From: an uncultured Clostridia bacterium
GTDB taxonomy: Bacteria > Bacillota > Clostridia > Christensenellales > Borkfalkiaceae
Assembly: GCA_904419075.1 (NCBI GenBank)
Contig: CAJFQM010000006.1
Coordinates: 62,001 to 126,000, forward strand
Direction: 5' to 3'
DNA length: 64,000 nt
Shown here one piece after another: positions 9,018 to 17,149 of this stretch. How positions within the stretch are numbered: position 1 is the first letter of the stretch; each line of letters starts with the position of its first letter. The notes beneath the pieces were generated by a model. It was given only the letters and a program-made list of their open reading frames with translations. It did no database searches and had not been told where the DNA came from. The position numbers were made by a program, and so were the translations under genes.

Positions 9018-9048
9018 GAGGGTTGGATACGTCCAACTCTCTTTTTTT
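9018..9048 (+). terminator. Rho-independent terminator after the ImmA cassette
   Basis: A 10-bp stem (9018-9027 with 9032-9041, one G-U pair) with a TACG loop, followed by seven T. The preceding stretch 8933-9017 also has a weaker inverted repeat (ACCTCGC near 8948 with GCGAGGT near 8991) but no gene. Confidence 0.85.
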
Positions 9049-9184
9049 CAAAAGAAAAAAGCGACTCTCGCCGCTCGGTAGGAAACATTGTTTAAGTTTT
9101 TCGGTAAAAAAATATTGGGGAAGGATTGGGGAAGAATACCCTCAATCCCTTATGGCAAAAGGCTTTCAGCCATGTTAAAGACAG

Positions 9185-9230
9185 CTTCACATGCATGAGG
9201 TCTTGGGTTCGAGCCCCAACGAGACCACCA
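9185..9230 (+). mobile_element. attR: 3' half of tRNA-Val(CAC), prophage right boundary
   Basis: The fragment has a seven-base anticodon loop with anticodon CAC (9188-9190), the 3' anticodon strand, a complete T arm (stem 9203-9207 with 9215-9219), the 3' acceptor strand and an encoded CCA (9228-9230). Upstream there is no matching 5' acceptor, D arm or 5' anticodon strand. Only the tRNA 3' half is therefore present. Phages that integrate in tRNA genes carry the tRNA 3' end in attP and leave such a fragment at one end and the intact gene at the other. The tRNA-Val identity rests on the CAC anticodon. The intact gene and integrase should lie left of this window. Confidence 0.8.
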
Positions 9231-9236
9231 AAAATT

Positions 9237-9275
9237 ACCGACGGGAATTTTTGAATGATTCTTGTCGGTTTTTAT
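9237..9275 (+). terminator. Native tRNA-Val terminator, now next to attR
   Basis: An 11-bp stem with two G-U pairs (ACCGAC at 9237-9242 with GTCGGT at 9264-9269), followed by a T-rich run. It would be the chromosomal terminator of the tRNA gene, separated from its promoter by the prophage. Confidence 0.6.
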
Positions 9276-9297
9276 TTTATTGTTTTTCATAAATAGA

Positions 9298-9338
9298 ATT
9301 GGAGGACAGAACATAAGCGTTCTGCCCTCCAATTTTTA
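9298..9338 (+). terminator. Strong inverted repeat with T-run, likely terminator
   Basis: Fifteen-base arms (9298-9312 with 9319-9333) with a single mismatch and a six-base loop, followed by TTTTT on the + strand. The rest of 9339-9507 is AT-rich and shows no gene, promoter or RNA that I can recognise. Confidence 0.7.
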
Positions 9339-9507
9339 CTTGGGAGTATAGGCAAAAGAAAAATAATTTTACTGTTTTTTAATTCTGTATTGATTTTAGC
9401 ATTATTTTTCTGTTATGTCAATCGATTTTTATAAAAAAACAAAATTTTTCCCGAAAAAGTCGATAAAAAAGATATAAAAATATTTAATTTGTTAAAGAGC
9501 GAGGAAT

Positions 9508-10677
9508 TCAACGTGCCGAATTGAGAAAAGCAACGTTTGATTTTCCGTGATCGGCCGCAAGGAGCAACATTTCTTCCATTTTTTTCATGCATTCTTCCAA
9601 GGAGAATTTTTGAGAAAAATCGCGGTATTTTTCAAGGCAAACATTTTTTTCTTCCTCATGTTCTAACCAATAATCTATTTTTTCGGCAAGATCTTTCGGA
9701 GAATCATATTGAAACAGATTATTTTGCGTCAACGCAAAATAACGTGTAGCGCTCCGAGGCGAATTTGCGATGACGGGAAGGAGTCCTCCGCAAATCGCTT
9801 CGAGACAGGCGACGGATTCAATTTCTATTTCCGCCGTATGGACATATAAATCGGAATAAGAAATGACGTCGGCCAATTCTTCGCGTCCGAAAAACCGAAA
9901 GAGAGGGGGTACGGGAAGATCCGAAGCCTGTTTTTTCAGTTTTTCCTTATAGGGACCGTCTCCTGCAAAAATCAACTGTAAATTTTCGGCGTATTTTGAA
10001 AGTTTTGCCGCTTCAATTAAAATATGCTGTGCTTTTTCCTGAGAATATCTGCCCGAACAAAGAATGAGCGTTCTGTTTTGATACTCCGCAGGCCTTTCCG
10101 CTCGTCTGTTCCGGGATTGAAAGAGCGGATTGACGCCGTTGGAAATGACAAATCCGTTAGTGGGGGCCGTCGAGTTTTCAAACACGTTCCGAATAAATTG
10201 GGTGGGATAATGCACGCAATCGCAATATCGATAAACGCTTCTGTAAAAATTTTTATATACCTGTTCGTTAAACCACTGATTATTCATCATTTTCAGATGA
10301 TTGGATATATTTTCCGCCTGACAATGAAAACTGGCCGTAACGGGAATTCCGAGGGAATGCGCTATTTTTATTGCTGCTCGGGAAAGAGAAAACGGAACCA
10401 GCAGGTGTACGACGTCGGCGTTTTCAATGACTTTTTTCAAAATCTTTTTTTCGGGTCTTGCCAATGTAACCCCGTTTTTTTCTACATATCCGTTGAGAAA
10501 CAGGAAGTTGATTTTGGGAACACGTATTTCGTCTTCCATTTTAGGAATATCCGATTCGGGACATACAATCGTAAGGGAATGCCCCCGTTTTTTCAAAAAA
10601 CGTATTAAATTTAAAGCTGCGATTGCCGTGCCGTTATTTTCTTTTAAGGGTACGTCACAAATAATTGCTATTTTCAT
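9508..10677 (-). CDS. GT4-family glycosyltransferase
   Basis: A 389-residue GT-B fold enzyme. The N-terminal half begins with a Rossmann strand typical of group 1 transferases acting on membrane acceptors. The C-terminal half holds the sugar-nucleotide binding part with CSGRYSQEKAQ around residues 210-220 and the E-x7-E element (EIESVACLEAICGG) around 290. The size and the NNG near the N-terminus resemble diacylglycerol glucosyltransferases, so a glycolipid or surface-glycan role is plausible. It stands alone on the minus strand beside the prophage end. A consensus promoter lies about 40 nt upstream. Base composition is lower in GC than in most host genes. Confidence 0.8.
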   Translation of the reverse strand: MKIAIICDVPLKENNGTAIAALNLIRFLKKRGHSLTIVCPESDIPKMEDEIRVPKINFLFLNGYVEKNGVTLARPEKKILKKVIENADVVHLLVPFSLSRAAIKIAHSLGIPVTASFHCQAENISNHLKMMNNQWFNEQVYKNFYRSVYRYCDCVHYPTQFIRNVFENSTAPTNGFVISNGVNPLFQSRNRRAERPAEYQNRTLILCSGRYSQEKAQHILIEAAKLSKYAENLQLIFAGDGPYKEKLKKQASDLPVPPLFRFFGREELADVISYSDLYVHTAEIEIESVACLEAICGGLLPVIANSPRSATRYFALTQNNLFQYDSPKDLAEKIDYWLEHEEEKNVCLEKYRDFSQKFSLEECMKKMEEMLLLAADHGKSNVAFLNSAR

Positions 10678-10715
10678 ATTCTTTCCTTATAGAGGGATCT
10701 TAACCGTCGTTTTTT

Positions 10716-10744
10716 ATTATAAGCATTTGCGTCCCGTTTGTCAA
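10716..10744 (-). promoter_or_regulatory. Consensus sigma-A promoter for the GT4 gene
   Basis: On the minus strand: TTGACA (10744-10739), 17-nt spacer, TATAAT (10721-10716). This is a full consensus match, placed about 40 nt before the start codon and back to back with another perfect promoter at 10772. Confidence 0.9.
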
Positions 10745-10771
10745 GAATAAGAGGAAAGTTTGTCTCAATCG

Positions 10772-10800
10772 TTGACAAAAATAATATTTTTTTGTATAAT
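10772..10800 (+). promoter_or_regulatory. Consensus sigma-A promoter for the small lipoprotein gene
   Basis: TTGACA (10772-10777), 17-nt spacer, TATAAT (10795-10800), followed by a 30-nt leader with GAGGGAG. This also matches the full consensus, and its -35 lies 27 bp from the -35 of the divergent promoter. Confidence 0.92.
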
Positions 10801-10830
10801 AAAATTAATCATTCATGAGGGAGAAAACAG

Positions 10831-11043
10831 GTGAAAAAGGTTAAAAAACTCGGTTGGATTATCTTTTTGGCTGTATTGTCGGGGGGAATTTTTGTCGCGT
10901 GTTCGACGCGGGGAAACGCCTCCGGAACCATGTCCTCTTGCAGTTCGGGCTCGCTTTCGTCTGTGTCCTGCGTTTCCTCTGCTTCGGAATCGGATTCTTC
11001 CTCTTCTTCCGAGGAAGAGGATAATTGGACTGATTACTATTGA
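10831..11043 (+). CDS. Small Ser-rich lipoprotein
   Basis: A 70-residue protein starting with GTG after GAGGGAG. It has a basic N-terminus, a hydrophobic stretch (8-20) and a lipobox ending at Cys24 (FVAC). The mature part of about 47 residues is nearly all Ser, Gly, Ala and Cys, followed by an acidic Ser/Glu/Asp tail ending in aromatic residues. No family is recognised. It has its own perfect-consensus promoter and a bidirectional terminator, so it is a monocistronic and probably strongly expressed unit. It could be an envelope spacer, or a low-complexity remnant. Confidence 0.65.
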   Translation: MKKVKKLGWIIFLAVLSGGIFVACSTRGNASGTMSSCSSGSLSSVSCVSSASESDSSSSSEEEDNWTDYY

Positions 11044-11071
11044 TGACGGGCTATTTATAAAGAATAAGGTA

Positions 11072-11105
11072 AAAAAGCCCCTTCGGAAAACCGAAGGGGC
11101 TTTTT
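11072..11105. terminator. Bidirectional terminator between the lipoprotein gene and nifJ
   Basis: A perfect 15-bp stem (11072-11086 with 11091-11105) including A and T tracts on both sides, placed between converging genes, so it can stop transcription from both directions. Confidence 0.92.
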
Positions 11106-11124
11106 GTTGTATTCCGAAAAGATA

Positions 11125-14100
11125 TTACTTTCCGGCCATCTTTTTGTAGTTTGCCAAACGCTCTTTCGAAGCCTCTTCCGTTTCCTTGTAGAGTTCTTCT
11201 GCCAAAGCGGGTTCGGTCTTTTTCAGGGAAGCGTAACGGACTTCGCCCTGTAAGAATGCCTGATAATCTCCCGTGGGATCTTTGGAATCGAGCGTGAAAG
11301 GATTTTCTCCCTTTTCGGCCAACAGAGGATTATATCTGTAAAGCTGCCAGTATCCGCAGTCGACGGCGTTCTTTTCCTCGGTCTGGGATTTCCCCATATT
11401 GATGCCGTGGTTGATGCAGGGGGCGTAGCAGATAATGAGGGAAGGTCCGTGATAAGCCTCCGCCTCTTTGAGCGCCTTCACAAACTGTGCTTTATCGGAG
11501 CCCATGGAGCACTGCGCCACATATACGTAGCCGTAGGTAGTAGCAATCATGCCGAGGTCCTTTTTCTTTACTCTCTTACCGCCCGCCGCGAATTTGGCGA
11601 CTGCCGCGATAGGGGTGGACTTAGACGCCTGTCCGCCCGTGTTGGAGTAAACTTCGGTATCCAAAACAAGGATATTGACGTCCTCTCCGGAAGCGATGAC
11701 GTGATCGAGTCCGCCGTAGCCGATATCGTATGCCCAACCGTCGCCGCCGATAATCCAGAAGGATTTCTTTACGAGGCAATCTTTATCTTTATAGACTTCT
11801 TTGGCGAGCGCGTCTGCTTCACAGCCGCAATTCTTGCAGTCTTCGAGGCACTTGACGAGTTCTGCGGCCGCAGCTTTGCTGCCTTCCGCGTCGTTCATGG
11901 CCGCAATCCAGTTTTCGCAAGCGGCTTTTCCTTCCGCCCAATCCGCCCATTTTTCGGCCAAGGCGGCAACTTTGTCTTTCAGGGCGTTTCTTCTTGCCTT
12001 ATAGGCGAGGCTCATGCCGTATCCGTATTCCGCGTTGTCCTCGAAAAGCGAGTTTGCCCAAGCGGGACCATGGCCTTCTTTGTTCTTGGTGTAAGGACAC
12101 GTAGGGGAAGAACCGCCGTAAATGGAGGAACAACCCGTCGCGTTGGCGATGATCATGCGATCGCCGAACAACTGCGTGAGCACCTTGACGTAAGGCGTTT
12201 CGCCGCAACCCGCACACGCGCCGGAGAACTCAAACAACGGCTGAGAGAACTGAGATTTTTTGACTTCCGCAAATTTTGCCGTAACTTCTTTGGGGGCGTA
12301 AGGAAGCTCCTGCGCAAATTCCCAGTTCGCTTCTTCGCGGGCGGAAATCTTTTCGAGCGGAACCATGTTGAGCGCGCAAGCCGCAGGATCGGCCTTCTTT
12401 GCACCCGCTTTGATGGCATCGTTCGTCGCCTTCTGATTTACGGGGCAGACATCCGCGCAGACGCCGCAGCCCATACAGTCGAGAGGGGAAACCTGAATGC
12501 GGAATCCGTAACCCTTCGCTTGAAGCGCGGGCTTGGTCTTGAAGTCGGCCGGCGTCTGAGTTCCCTCTGCCACAAGATAAGGACGAATGGTCGCGTGAGG
12601 GCAGACGAAAGAGCACTGTGCGCACTGAATACATTTTTCGATGTTCCATTCGGGAACGAGAACCGCGACTCCGCGCTTTTCGAATTTCGTCGTACCGGTG
12701 GGAACGGAACCGTCCGCATTGAATGCGGAGGAAGGAAGTTTATCGCCTTCGAGCGCGAGAATGGGCGCTACGACATTGCGGAAATACTCATCGTTTGCGA
12801 GCTTGACCATTTCCGCTCCTTCGGTCGTGGTGGCCCAGGAAGCGGGAATATCGATTTTCACGAGGTTGGCCTTGGCGGAATCGATGGCGTTATAATTCAT
12901 CTGAACGATCGCGTCGCCCTTTCTGGAGAAGGACTTGTAGGCCATGTATTTCATGAGCGCCACGGCGGTATTCTTGTCGTTGGGATCCGCGCTTTCGTAG
13001 GGCATGATCTGACGGTTGATGCAGAAGAAAGCGGATTGAAGAATCGTGGAGGTCTTGCCGCGCAGTCCGAGTTCGCCCGCGATTTTAATGGCGTCGATGA
13101 CATACAGATTCGCGTGTTTTTTCGCGAGAATGTTCTTCATTTTCGCGGGAAGTTCTTTTTCGAGCGCTTCGAGCGTCGTCCATTCGCTGTTGAGCAGGAA
13201 GGAGCCGCCTTCTTTCAGGTCGCTGACCATGTCATAGCGGGTCACATAGGAAGGATTGTGGCAGGCGATGAAGTCGGCCGCATCGATGAGATATTCCGAC
13301 TGAATGGGTTTGTCGCCGAATCTCAAATGGGAAACGGTGATGCCGCCCGATTTTTTGGAGTCATAGAAGAAATACGCCTGTACGTATTTGTCGGTGTGAT
13401 CGCCGATAATCTTGACGGTATTCTTGTTGGAGCCGACCGTACCGTCGGAACCGAGTCCGTAGAATTTGCAGGAAGTGGAGCCTGCGGGCGCCGCATCGAA
13501 TTTTTCCGAGAAATCGAGGGAAGAGTTGGTGACGTCTTCGTAAATACCGATGGTGAAATGATTTTTCGGCTCTTTTGCTTCGAGGTTTTTATAGACGGAA
13601 CGCACCATGGTAGGGGTGAATTCTTTGGAGCCGAGTCCGTATCTTCCGCCGTACACTTTGATGTTGCTGCGTCCTTTTTCGAGGAGAGCGGCGCATACGT
13701 CGAGATAGAGGGGTTCGCCGAGGGAGCCGGGTTCCTTTGTTCTGTCGAGAACGGCCAGCTTCTTGCAGGATGCGGGAATCGCGTCCACGAAAGCCGAGGC
13801 GTCGAAGGGGCGATACAGACGGACTTTCAAAACGCCGTATTTTTTGCCCTGCGCATTGAGCTTGTTGATGGATTCCTCGATGGTTTCCGCGCCGGAACCC
13901 ATGACGACGATGACTTCTTCGGCGTCGGGAGCGCCCACATAGTCAAACAGATGATAGCTTCTGCCCGTGTAATCGGAAACGACCTTCATCATTTCGGAAA
14001 CGATTCCGGGAACGGCCTGATAGTATGAATTTGCCGTTTCTCTGTTCTGGAAGTAAGTATCGCCGTTCTGTGCGGTGCCCTTTTGGACTGGATGTTCGGG

Positions 14101-14745
14101 GTTGAGCGCGCGGGCCTTGAATGCATCTACATATTTCTGCATGCCGAGCTTGTCGAACAGTGCCTTGATTTCGGCATAGTTGTTCGATTCGTCGAAACCG
14201 TCCACTTTGGAATATTCGTGGGAGGTTCTGAATCCGTCGAAGAAATGAAGGAAGGGAACGCTGGACTTCAAAGTGGCGAGATGCGCGACGAGGGCGAGAT
14301 CCATGACTTCCTGAACGGAAGAGGACGCGAGCATGGCAAATCCGGTCTGACGGCAGGCCATGACGTCGGAATGGTCTCCGAAGATGTTCAGGGAGTGTGC
14401 GGCGAGGGCACGCGCGGAAACGTGCATGACCATGGGCAGCAGTTCGCCGGAAATCTTGTACATGTTGGGGATCATGAGGAGAAGTCCCTGAGACGCCGTA
14501 TAGGTGGTCGTCAAAGCGCCGGCCGAAAGGGAACCGTGTACAGCGCCCGCGGCGCCGCCTTCCGATTGCATTTCGGCGATTTTAAGGGGTTGTCCCCACA
14601 TATTGGTTCTGTTGGCCGTAGCCCACTCGTCGGCGGATTCCGCCATAGGCGAAGAGGGAGTGATAGGGTAGATGGCGGCAACTTCCGAGAATGCGTACGC
14701 TACGTGCGACGCGGCGGTATTGCCGTCGATGGTCATTTTTTTCAT
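11125..14745 (-). CDS. nifJ: Pyruvate:ferredoxin (flavodoxin) oxidoreductase
   Basis: A single-chain enzyme of 1206 residues, the usual size, that converts pyruvate, CoA and oxidised ferredoxin to acetyl-CoA, CO2 and reduced ferredoxin. Domain order from the N-terminus: pyrimidine-binding domain with YPITPSSPMAE, transketolase-type and gamma domains, a ferredoxin domain with two 4Fe-4S motifs (CIQCAQCSFVCP and CMGCGVCADVCP), and a thiamine diphosphate domain with ACAGCGETPY and GDGWAYDIGYGG. I chose the ATG at 14745, preceded by GGAGG; the open frame extends upstream without a ribosome binding site. It is the central fermentation enzyme supplying acetyl-CoA, and is transcribed alone from a promoter at 14857-14885. 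Confidence 0.97.
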   Translation of the reverse strand: MKKMTIDGNTAASHVAYAFSEVAAIYPITPSSPMAESADEWATANRTNMWGQPLKIAEMQSEGGAAGAVHGSLSAGALTTTYTASQGLLLMIPNMYKISGELLPMVMHVSARALAAHSLNIFGDHSDVMACRQTGFAMLASSSVQEVMDLALVAHLATLKSSVPFLHFFDGFRTSHEYSKVDGFDESNNYAEIKALFDKLGMQKYVDAFKARALNPEHPVQKGTAQNGDTYFQNRETANSYYQAVPGIVSEMMKVVSDYTGRSYHLFDYVGAPDAEEVIVVMGSGAETIEESINKLNAQGKKYGVLKVRLYRPFDASAFVDAIPASCKKLAVLDRTKEPGSLGEPLYLDVCAALLEKGRSNIKVYGGRYGLGSKEFTPTMVRSVYKNLEAKEPKNHFTIGIYEDVTNSSLDFSEKFDAAPAGSTSCKFYGLGSDGTVGSNKNTVKIIGDHTDKYVQAYFFYDSKKSGGITVSHLRFGDKPIQSEYLIDAADFIACHNPSYVTRYDMVSDLKEGGSFLLNSEWTTLEALEKELPAKMKNILAKKHANLYVIDAIKIAGELGLRGKTSTILQSAFFCINRQIMPYESADPNDKNTAVALMKYMAYKSFSRKGDAIVQMNYNAIDSAKANLVKIDIPASWATTTEGAEMVKLANDEYFRNVVAPILALEGDKLPSSAFNADGSVPTGTTKFEKRGVAVLVPEWNIEKCIQCAQCSFVCPHATIRPYLVAEGTQTPADFKTKPALQAKGYGFRIQVSPLDCMGCGVCADVCPVNQKATNDAIKAGAKKADPAACALNMVPLEKISAREEANWEFAQELPYAPKEVTAKFAEVKKSQFSQPLFEFSGACAGCGETPYVKVLTQLFGDRMIIANATGCSSIYGGSSPTCPYTKNKEGHGPAWANSLFEDNAEYGYGMSLAYKARRNALKDKVAALAEKWADWAEGKAACENWIAAMNDAEGSKAAAAELVKCLEDCKNCGCEADALAKEVYKDKDCLVKKSFWIIGGDGWAYDIGYGGLDHVIASGEDVNILVLDTEVYSNTGGQASKSTPIAAVAKFAAGGKRVKKKDLGMIATTYGYVYVAQCSMGSDKAQFVKALKEAEAYHGPSLIICYAPCINHGINMGKSQTEEKNAVDCGYWQLYRYNPLLAEKGENPFTLDSKDPTGDYQAFLQGEVRYASLKKTEPALAEELYKETEEASKERLANYKKMAGK

Positions 14746-14856
14746 CCAAAAGCCTCCGTTTATATAATTCGTGTATTTATCGGGCGGGCCGCGGCGCGTC
14801 GTTCCGAAAAAGGAAAAACGGTCCGCCGAAATCCGCTCTGTTTCACATACGATAAT

Positions 14857-14885
14857 ATTATACTTTCTTTTTTCGTTTAAGTCAA
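14857..14885 (-). promoter_or_regulatory. Sigma-A promoter of nifJ
   Basis: On the minus strand: TTGACT (14885-14880), 17-nt spacer, TATAAT (14862-14857). The leader is about 105 nt and holds no further recognised element. Confidence 0.85.
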
Positions 14886-15030
14886 TACCAAAACGCACAA
14901 AAATTAAAAGAAATTGGTGTAAAATACGTGTAAAATTCTTTTGGGAGTGTTTATGCGGGGCAGTTTTCGGGTATAGAGTCAAAGTTCCGAAAAAAAATTG
15001 TCGGAAAAAGAGAATTTCACCTTATTTTCA

Positions 15031-15059
15031 TTGTATTGACGGAAAAAATTTGCTATAAT
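15031..15059 (+). promoter_or_regulatory. Probable promoter of the ECF transporter operon
   Basis: TATAAT at 15054-15059, with a weak TTGTAT -35 at 15031-15036 (17-nt spacer). The nearer TTGACG at 15036 is only 12 nt away and is not a usable -35. Confidence 0.5.
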
Positions 15060-15060
15060 A

Positions 15061-15090
15061 ATAAGGTATATAAACATAAGGTATATAAAC
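15061..15090 (+). repeat. Perfect 15-bp tandem duplication at the ecfA transcription start
   Basis: Two exact copies of a 15-bp AT-rich unit (15061-15075 and 15076-15090) begin directly after the -10 box, so the transcript would start inside the repeat. Further down the leader, 15117-15123 pairs with 15152-15158 around an inner 14-bp palindrome (15128-15141). No known riboswitch is recognised in 15091-15226. Confidence 0.75.
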
Positions 15091-15226
15091 AGGAAGATCC
15101 GCAAGGCGTTTTTTGCGGCGGTCTCCTCCCGAAATTTCGGGAAATCGGGGCGACCGCCTTAAAGGCATGTATGAAATTTTTCGCAAAGAGACGTCGCGGA
15201 TTTTGAAGAGCGGAAAAAACGAGATT

Positions 15227-17149
15227 ATGGAAGCGATCAAATTTGAAAAAGTGAATTTTTCGTACGGCGGAGAGGAAAAGGATTCTTTCGCTTTGCGGGA
15301 CGTAAGTTTCGCGGTGGAAGAAGGGGAATTCGTCGCGGTATTGGGACATAACGGGAGCGGGAAATCCACGCTGGCGCGGCTCGTCGACGGACTTTTATCC
15401 CCTTCCGAGGGGAAAATTTCCGTATTGGGCTTGGATGCCGCCGAGGGAAAAAATACCTTTGAGATACGGAAGAACGTCGGTATCGTGTTTCAGAATCCCG
15501 ACAATCAGACGGTCGCCTCTATCGTCGAGGACGATATCGCGTTCGGTCCCGAGAATATCGGCATACCGCGGGAGGAAATCGGTCGGCGGATTTCGTTCGC
15601 TCTCGACGCGGTGGGGATGTCCGAGTTCAGGCATTCCACGCCTTCCCGCCTTTCCGGCGGACAAAAGCAGAGGATCGCAATCGCCGGCGTTCTGGCGCTC
15701 AAACCGAAAATCATGATTTTGGACGAATCGACGGCCATGCTCGACCCCCGCGGCAGAAAGGAAGTCACAGACGTCGTTTTGAAACTGAATCGGGAAGAAA
15801 AAATCACGGTTCTGCTCATCACGCATTTTCCCGAAGAAGCGATGCTCGCCGACCGTGCCATCGTCATGAACCGCGGCGAAATCGTCATGCAGGGAAAGCC
15901 CGCCGAGATTCTCTGTCGGGAAGACGAATTGGAGACGTTCAATCTCACGCTTCCCCGTCCCGTGCAGATTTGTCGGGATTTGAGAAAACGGGGATTGCCG
16001 ATAGAGGACGTTCTCACGCCCGAGGCTTTGGGCGAAGAGCTCTTTGGCGCACTGGAAGAACGGCGCAAGAGAGTGTCTCCTTCGGAGGTTCCTCTTTCCG
16101 AAAACGAGAAAGCAGGCCTTCCCGCGGAGGACGCGAGCTTTTCAAAAACGGCGGAAACGGCTGCCCTGTCGACAGAGGCAGGAGAACGGGAAGGAAAAAG
16201 TGACGATTCGGTCGGACGGATAGACTGTCGGAATCTGAGCTATATATATAATGCGGGATCTCCGTTTGCCTCGCAGGCATTGAACGGAGTGGACCTCACG
16301 ATCGGATCGGGCGAATTTTTCGGGATTATCGGTCATACGGGGAGCGGAAAATCCACGTTTGTCCAACATCTCAATGCACTGATAAAACTTCCGACGGCGG
16401 AAAAGAAATATAAACCGAAGAAGCTCAAAAAGGGGGAGGTGCCGCCGCCCTTAGTAAAACTGACGGTAGACGGATACGATTTGACGGACAAAAAGACGGA
16501 TTTCAGAGAACTTCGCAGCAAAGTGGGAATGGTTTTCCAATATCCCGAGTATCAGTTGTTTGCGGAGACGGTTTTTGCGGATGTGGCATTCGGGCTGAAA
16601 AATTTTTCCAAGGAGGAGCCGAAGGAAGAGGAGGTCAAACAGGCCGTTCGGGACGCGTTGGAGACGGTGGGACTCGATTACGAGGAAATAAAGAACCGTT
16701 CTCCGTTCGAACTTTCGGGCGGTCAGAAACGCCGCGTCGCGATTGCGGGCGTCATCGTTACGAAACCGGAGATTCTCGTCCTGGACGAGCCGGCCGCGGG
16801 ACTCGATCCCCTCGGAAAGCGAGAAATTATGCAACTTTTACACAAAATTCACAAAGATTGGTGTAAAACCGTCATAATTGTGTCGCATGATATGGATGAG
16901 ATCAGCGAGAATTGTTCGAGGGCGGCGGTATTTTCTGACGGAAAAGTAATTGCTTCCGCGCGGCCGAGCGAGTTGTTCCTTTCTCCCGACCGCCTGACGG
17001 CGCTGGGATTGGACGTTCCGTTTACGGCGAAAGTGACGGAATTTCTCGCGGGGAAGGGAATAAAAATTTCTTCCGATTTCACTTGTCGGGACTTCGTGGA
17101 GAAAGTGTGCGGATACGCGGGAATCGCGGGAGGTGAAGCGCATGCGTGA
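15227..17149 (+). CDS. Fused EcfA1-EcfA2 ATPase of an ECF vitamin transporter
   Basis: A 640-residue protein with two complete ABC ATPase domains; energy-coupling factor ATPases are normally two separate proteins of about 280 residues. Domain 1 (1-265) has Walker A GHNGSGKST at 40-48, the LSGGQ signature near 142 and Walker B ending LDES. Domain 2 (about 330-640) has Walker A GHTGSGKST at 369, LSGGQ and LDEP. The linker (about 265-330) is Glu/Ser/Ala-rich. With EcfT and substrate-specific S components encoded elsewhere, it would power vitamin or metal uptake. ATG 15227 is chosen because homology starts there; ATG 15167 is an alternative. It overlaps ecfT by 8 nt. Confidence 0.88.
   Translation: MEAIKFEKVNFSYGGEEKDSFALRDVSFAVEEGEFVAVLGHNGSGKSTLARLVDGLLSPSEGKISVLGLDAAEGKNTFEIRKNVGIVFQNPDNQTVASIVEDDIAFGPENIGIPREEIGRRISFALDAVGMSEFRHSTPSRLSGGQKQRIAIAGVLALKPKIMILDESTAMLDPRGRKEVTDVVLKLNREEKITVLLITHFPEEAMLADRAIVMNRGEIVMQGKPAEILCREDELETFNLTLPRPVQICRDLRKRGLPIEDVLTPEALGEELFGALEERRKRVSPSEVPLSENEKAGLPAEDASFSKTAETAALSTEAGEREGKSDDSVGRIDCRNLSYIYNAGSPFASQALNGVDLTIGSGEFFGIIGHTGSGKSTFVQHLNALIKLPTAEKKYKPKKLKKGEVPPPLVKLTVDGYDLTDKKTDFRELRSKVGMVFQYPEYQLFAETVFADVAFGLKNFSKEEPKEEEVKQAVRDALETVGLDYEEIKNRSPFELSGGQKRRVAIAGVIVTKPEILVLDEPAAGLDPLGKREIMQLLHKIHKDWCKTVIIVSHDMDEISENCSRAAVFSDGKVIASARPSELFLSPDRLTALGLDVPFTAKVTEFLAGKGIKISSDFTCRDFVEKVCGYAGIAGGEAHA

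Noticed and set aside
9110-9230. A complete tRNA-Val gene
   Set aside because: The 5' acceptor strand, D arm and 5' anticodon strand are absent upstream of the fragment, so it cannot fold as a full tRNA.
9150-9332. Minus-strand frame of 60 codons over the attR site
   Set aside because: It is the well-known false protein obtained by translating the reverse complement of a tRNA 3' end (WGSNPRPHAC type). The tRNA fragment explains it.
11407-14028. Plus-strand frame of 873 codons
   Set aside because: It is antisense to nifJ, which has all expected iron-sulfur and thiamine motifs. No promoter or ribosome binding site was seen.
15036-15059. TTGACG as -35 box of the ecf promoter
   Set aside because: The spacer to TATAAT is only 12 nt. 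TTGTAT at 15031 with 17 nt is the more plausible though weaker box.
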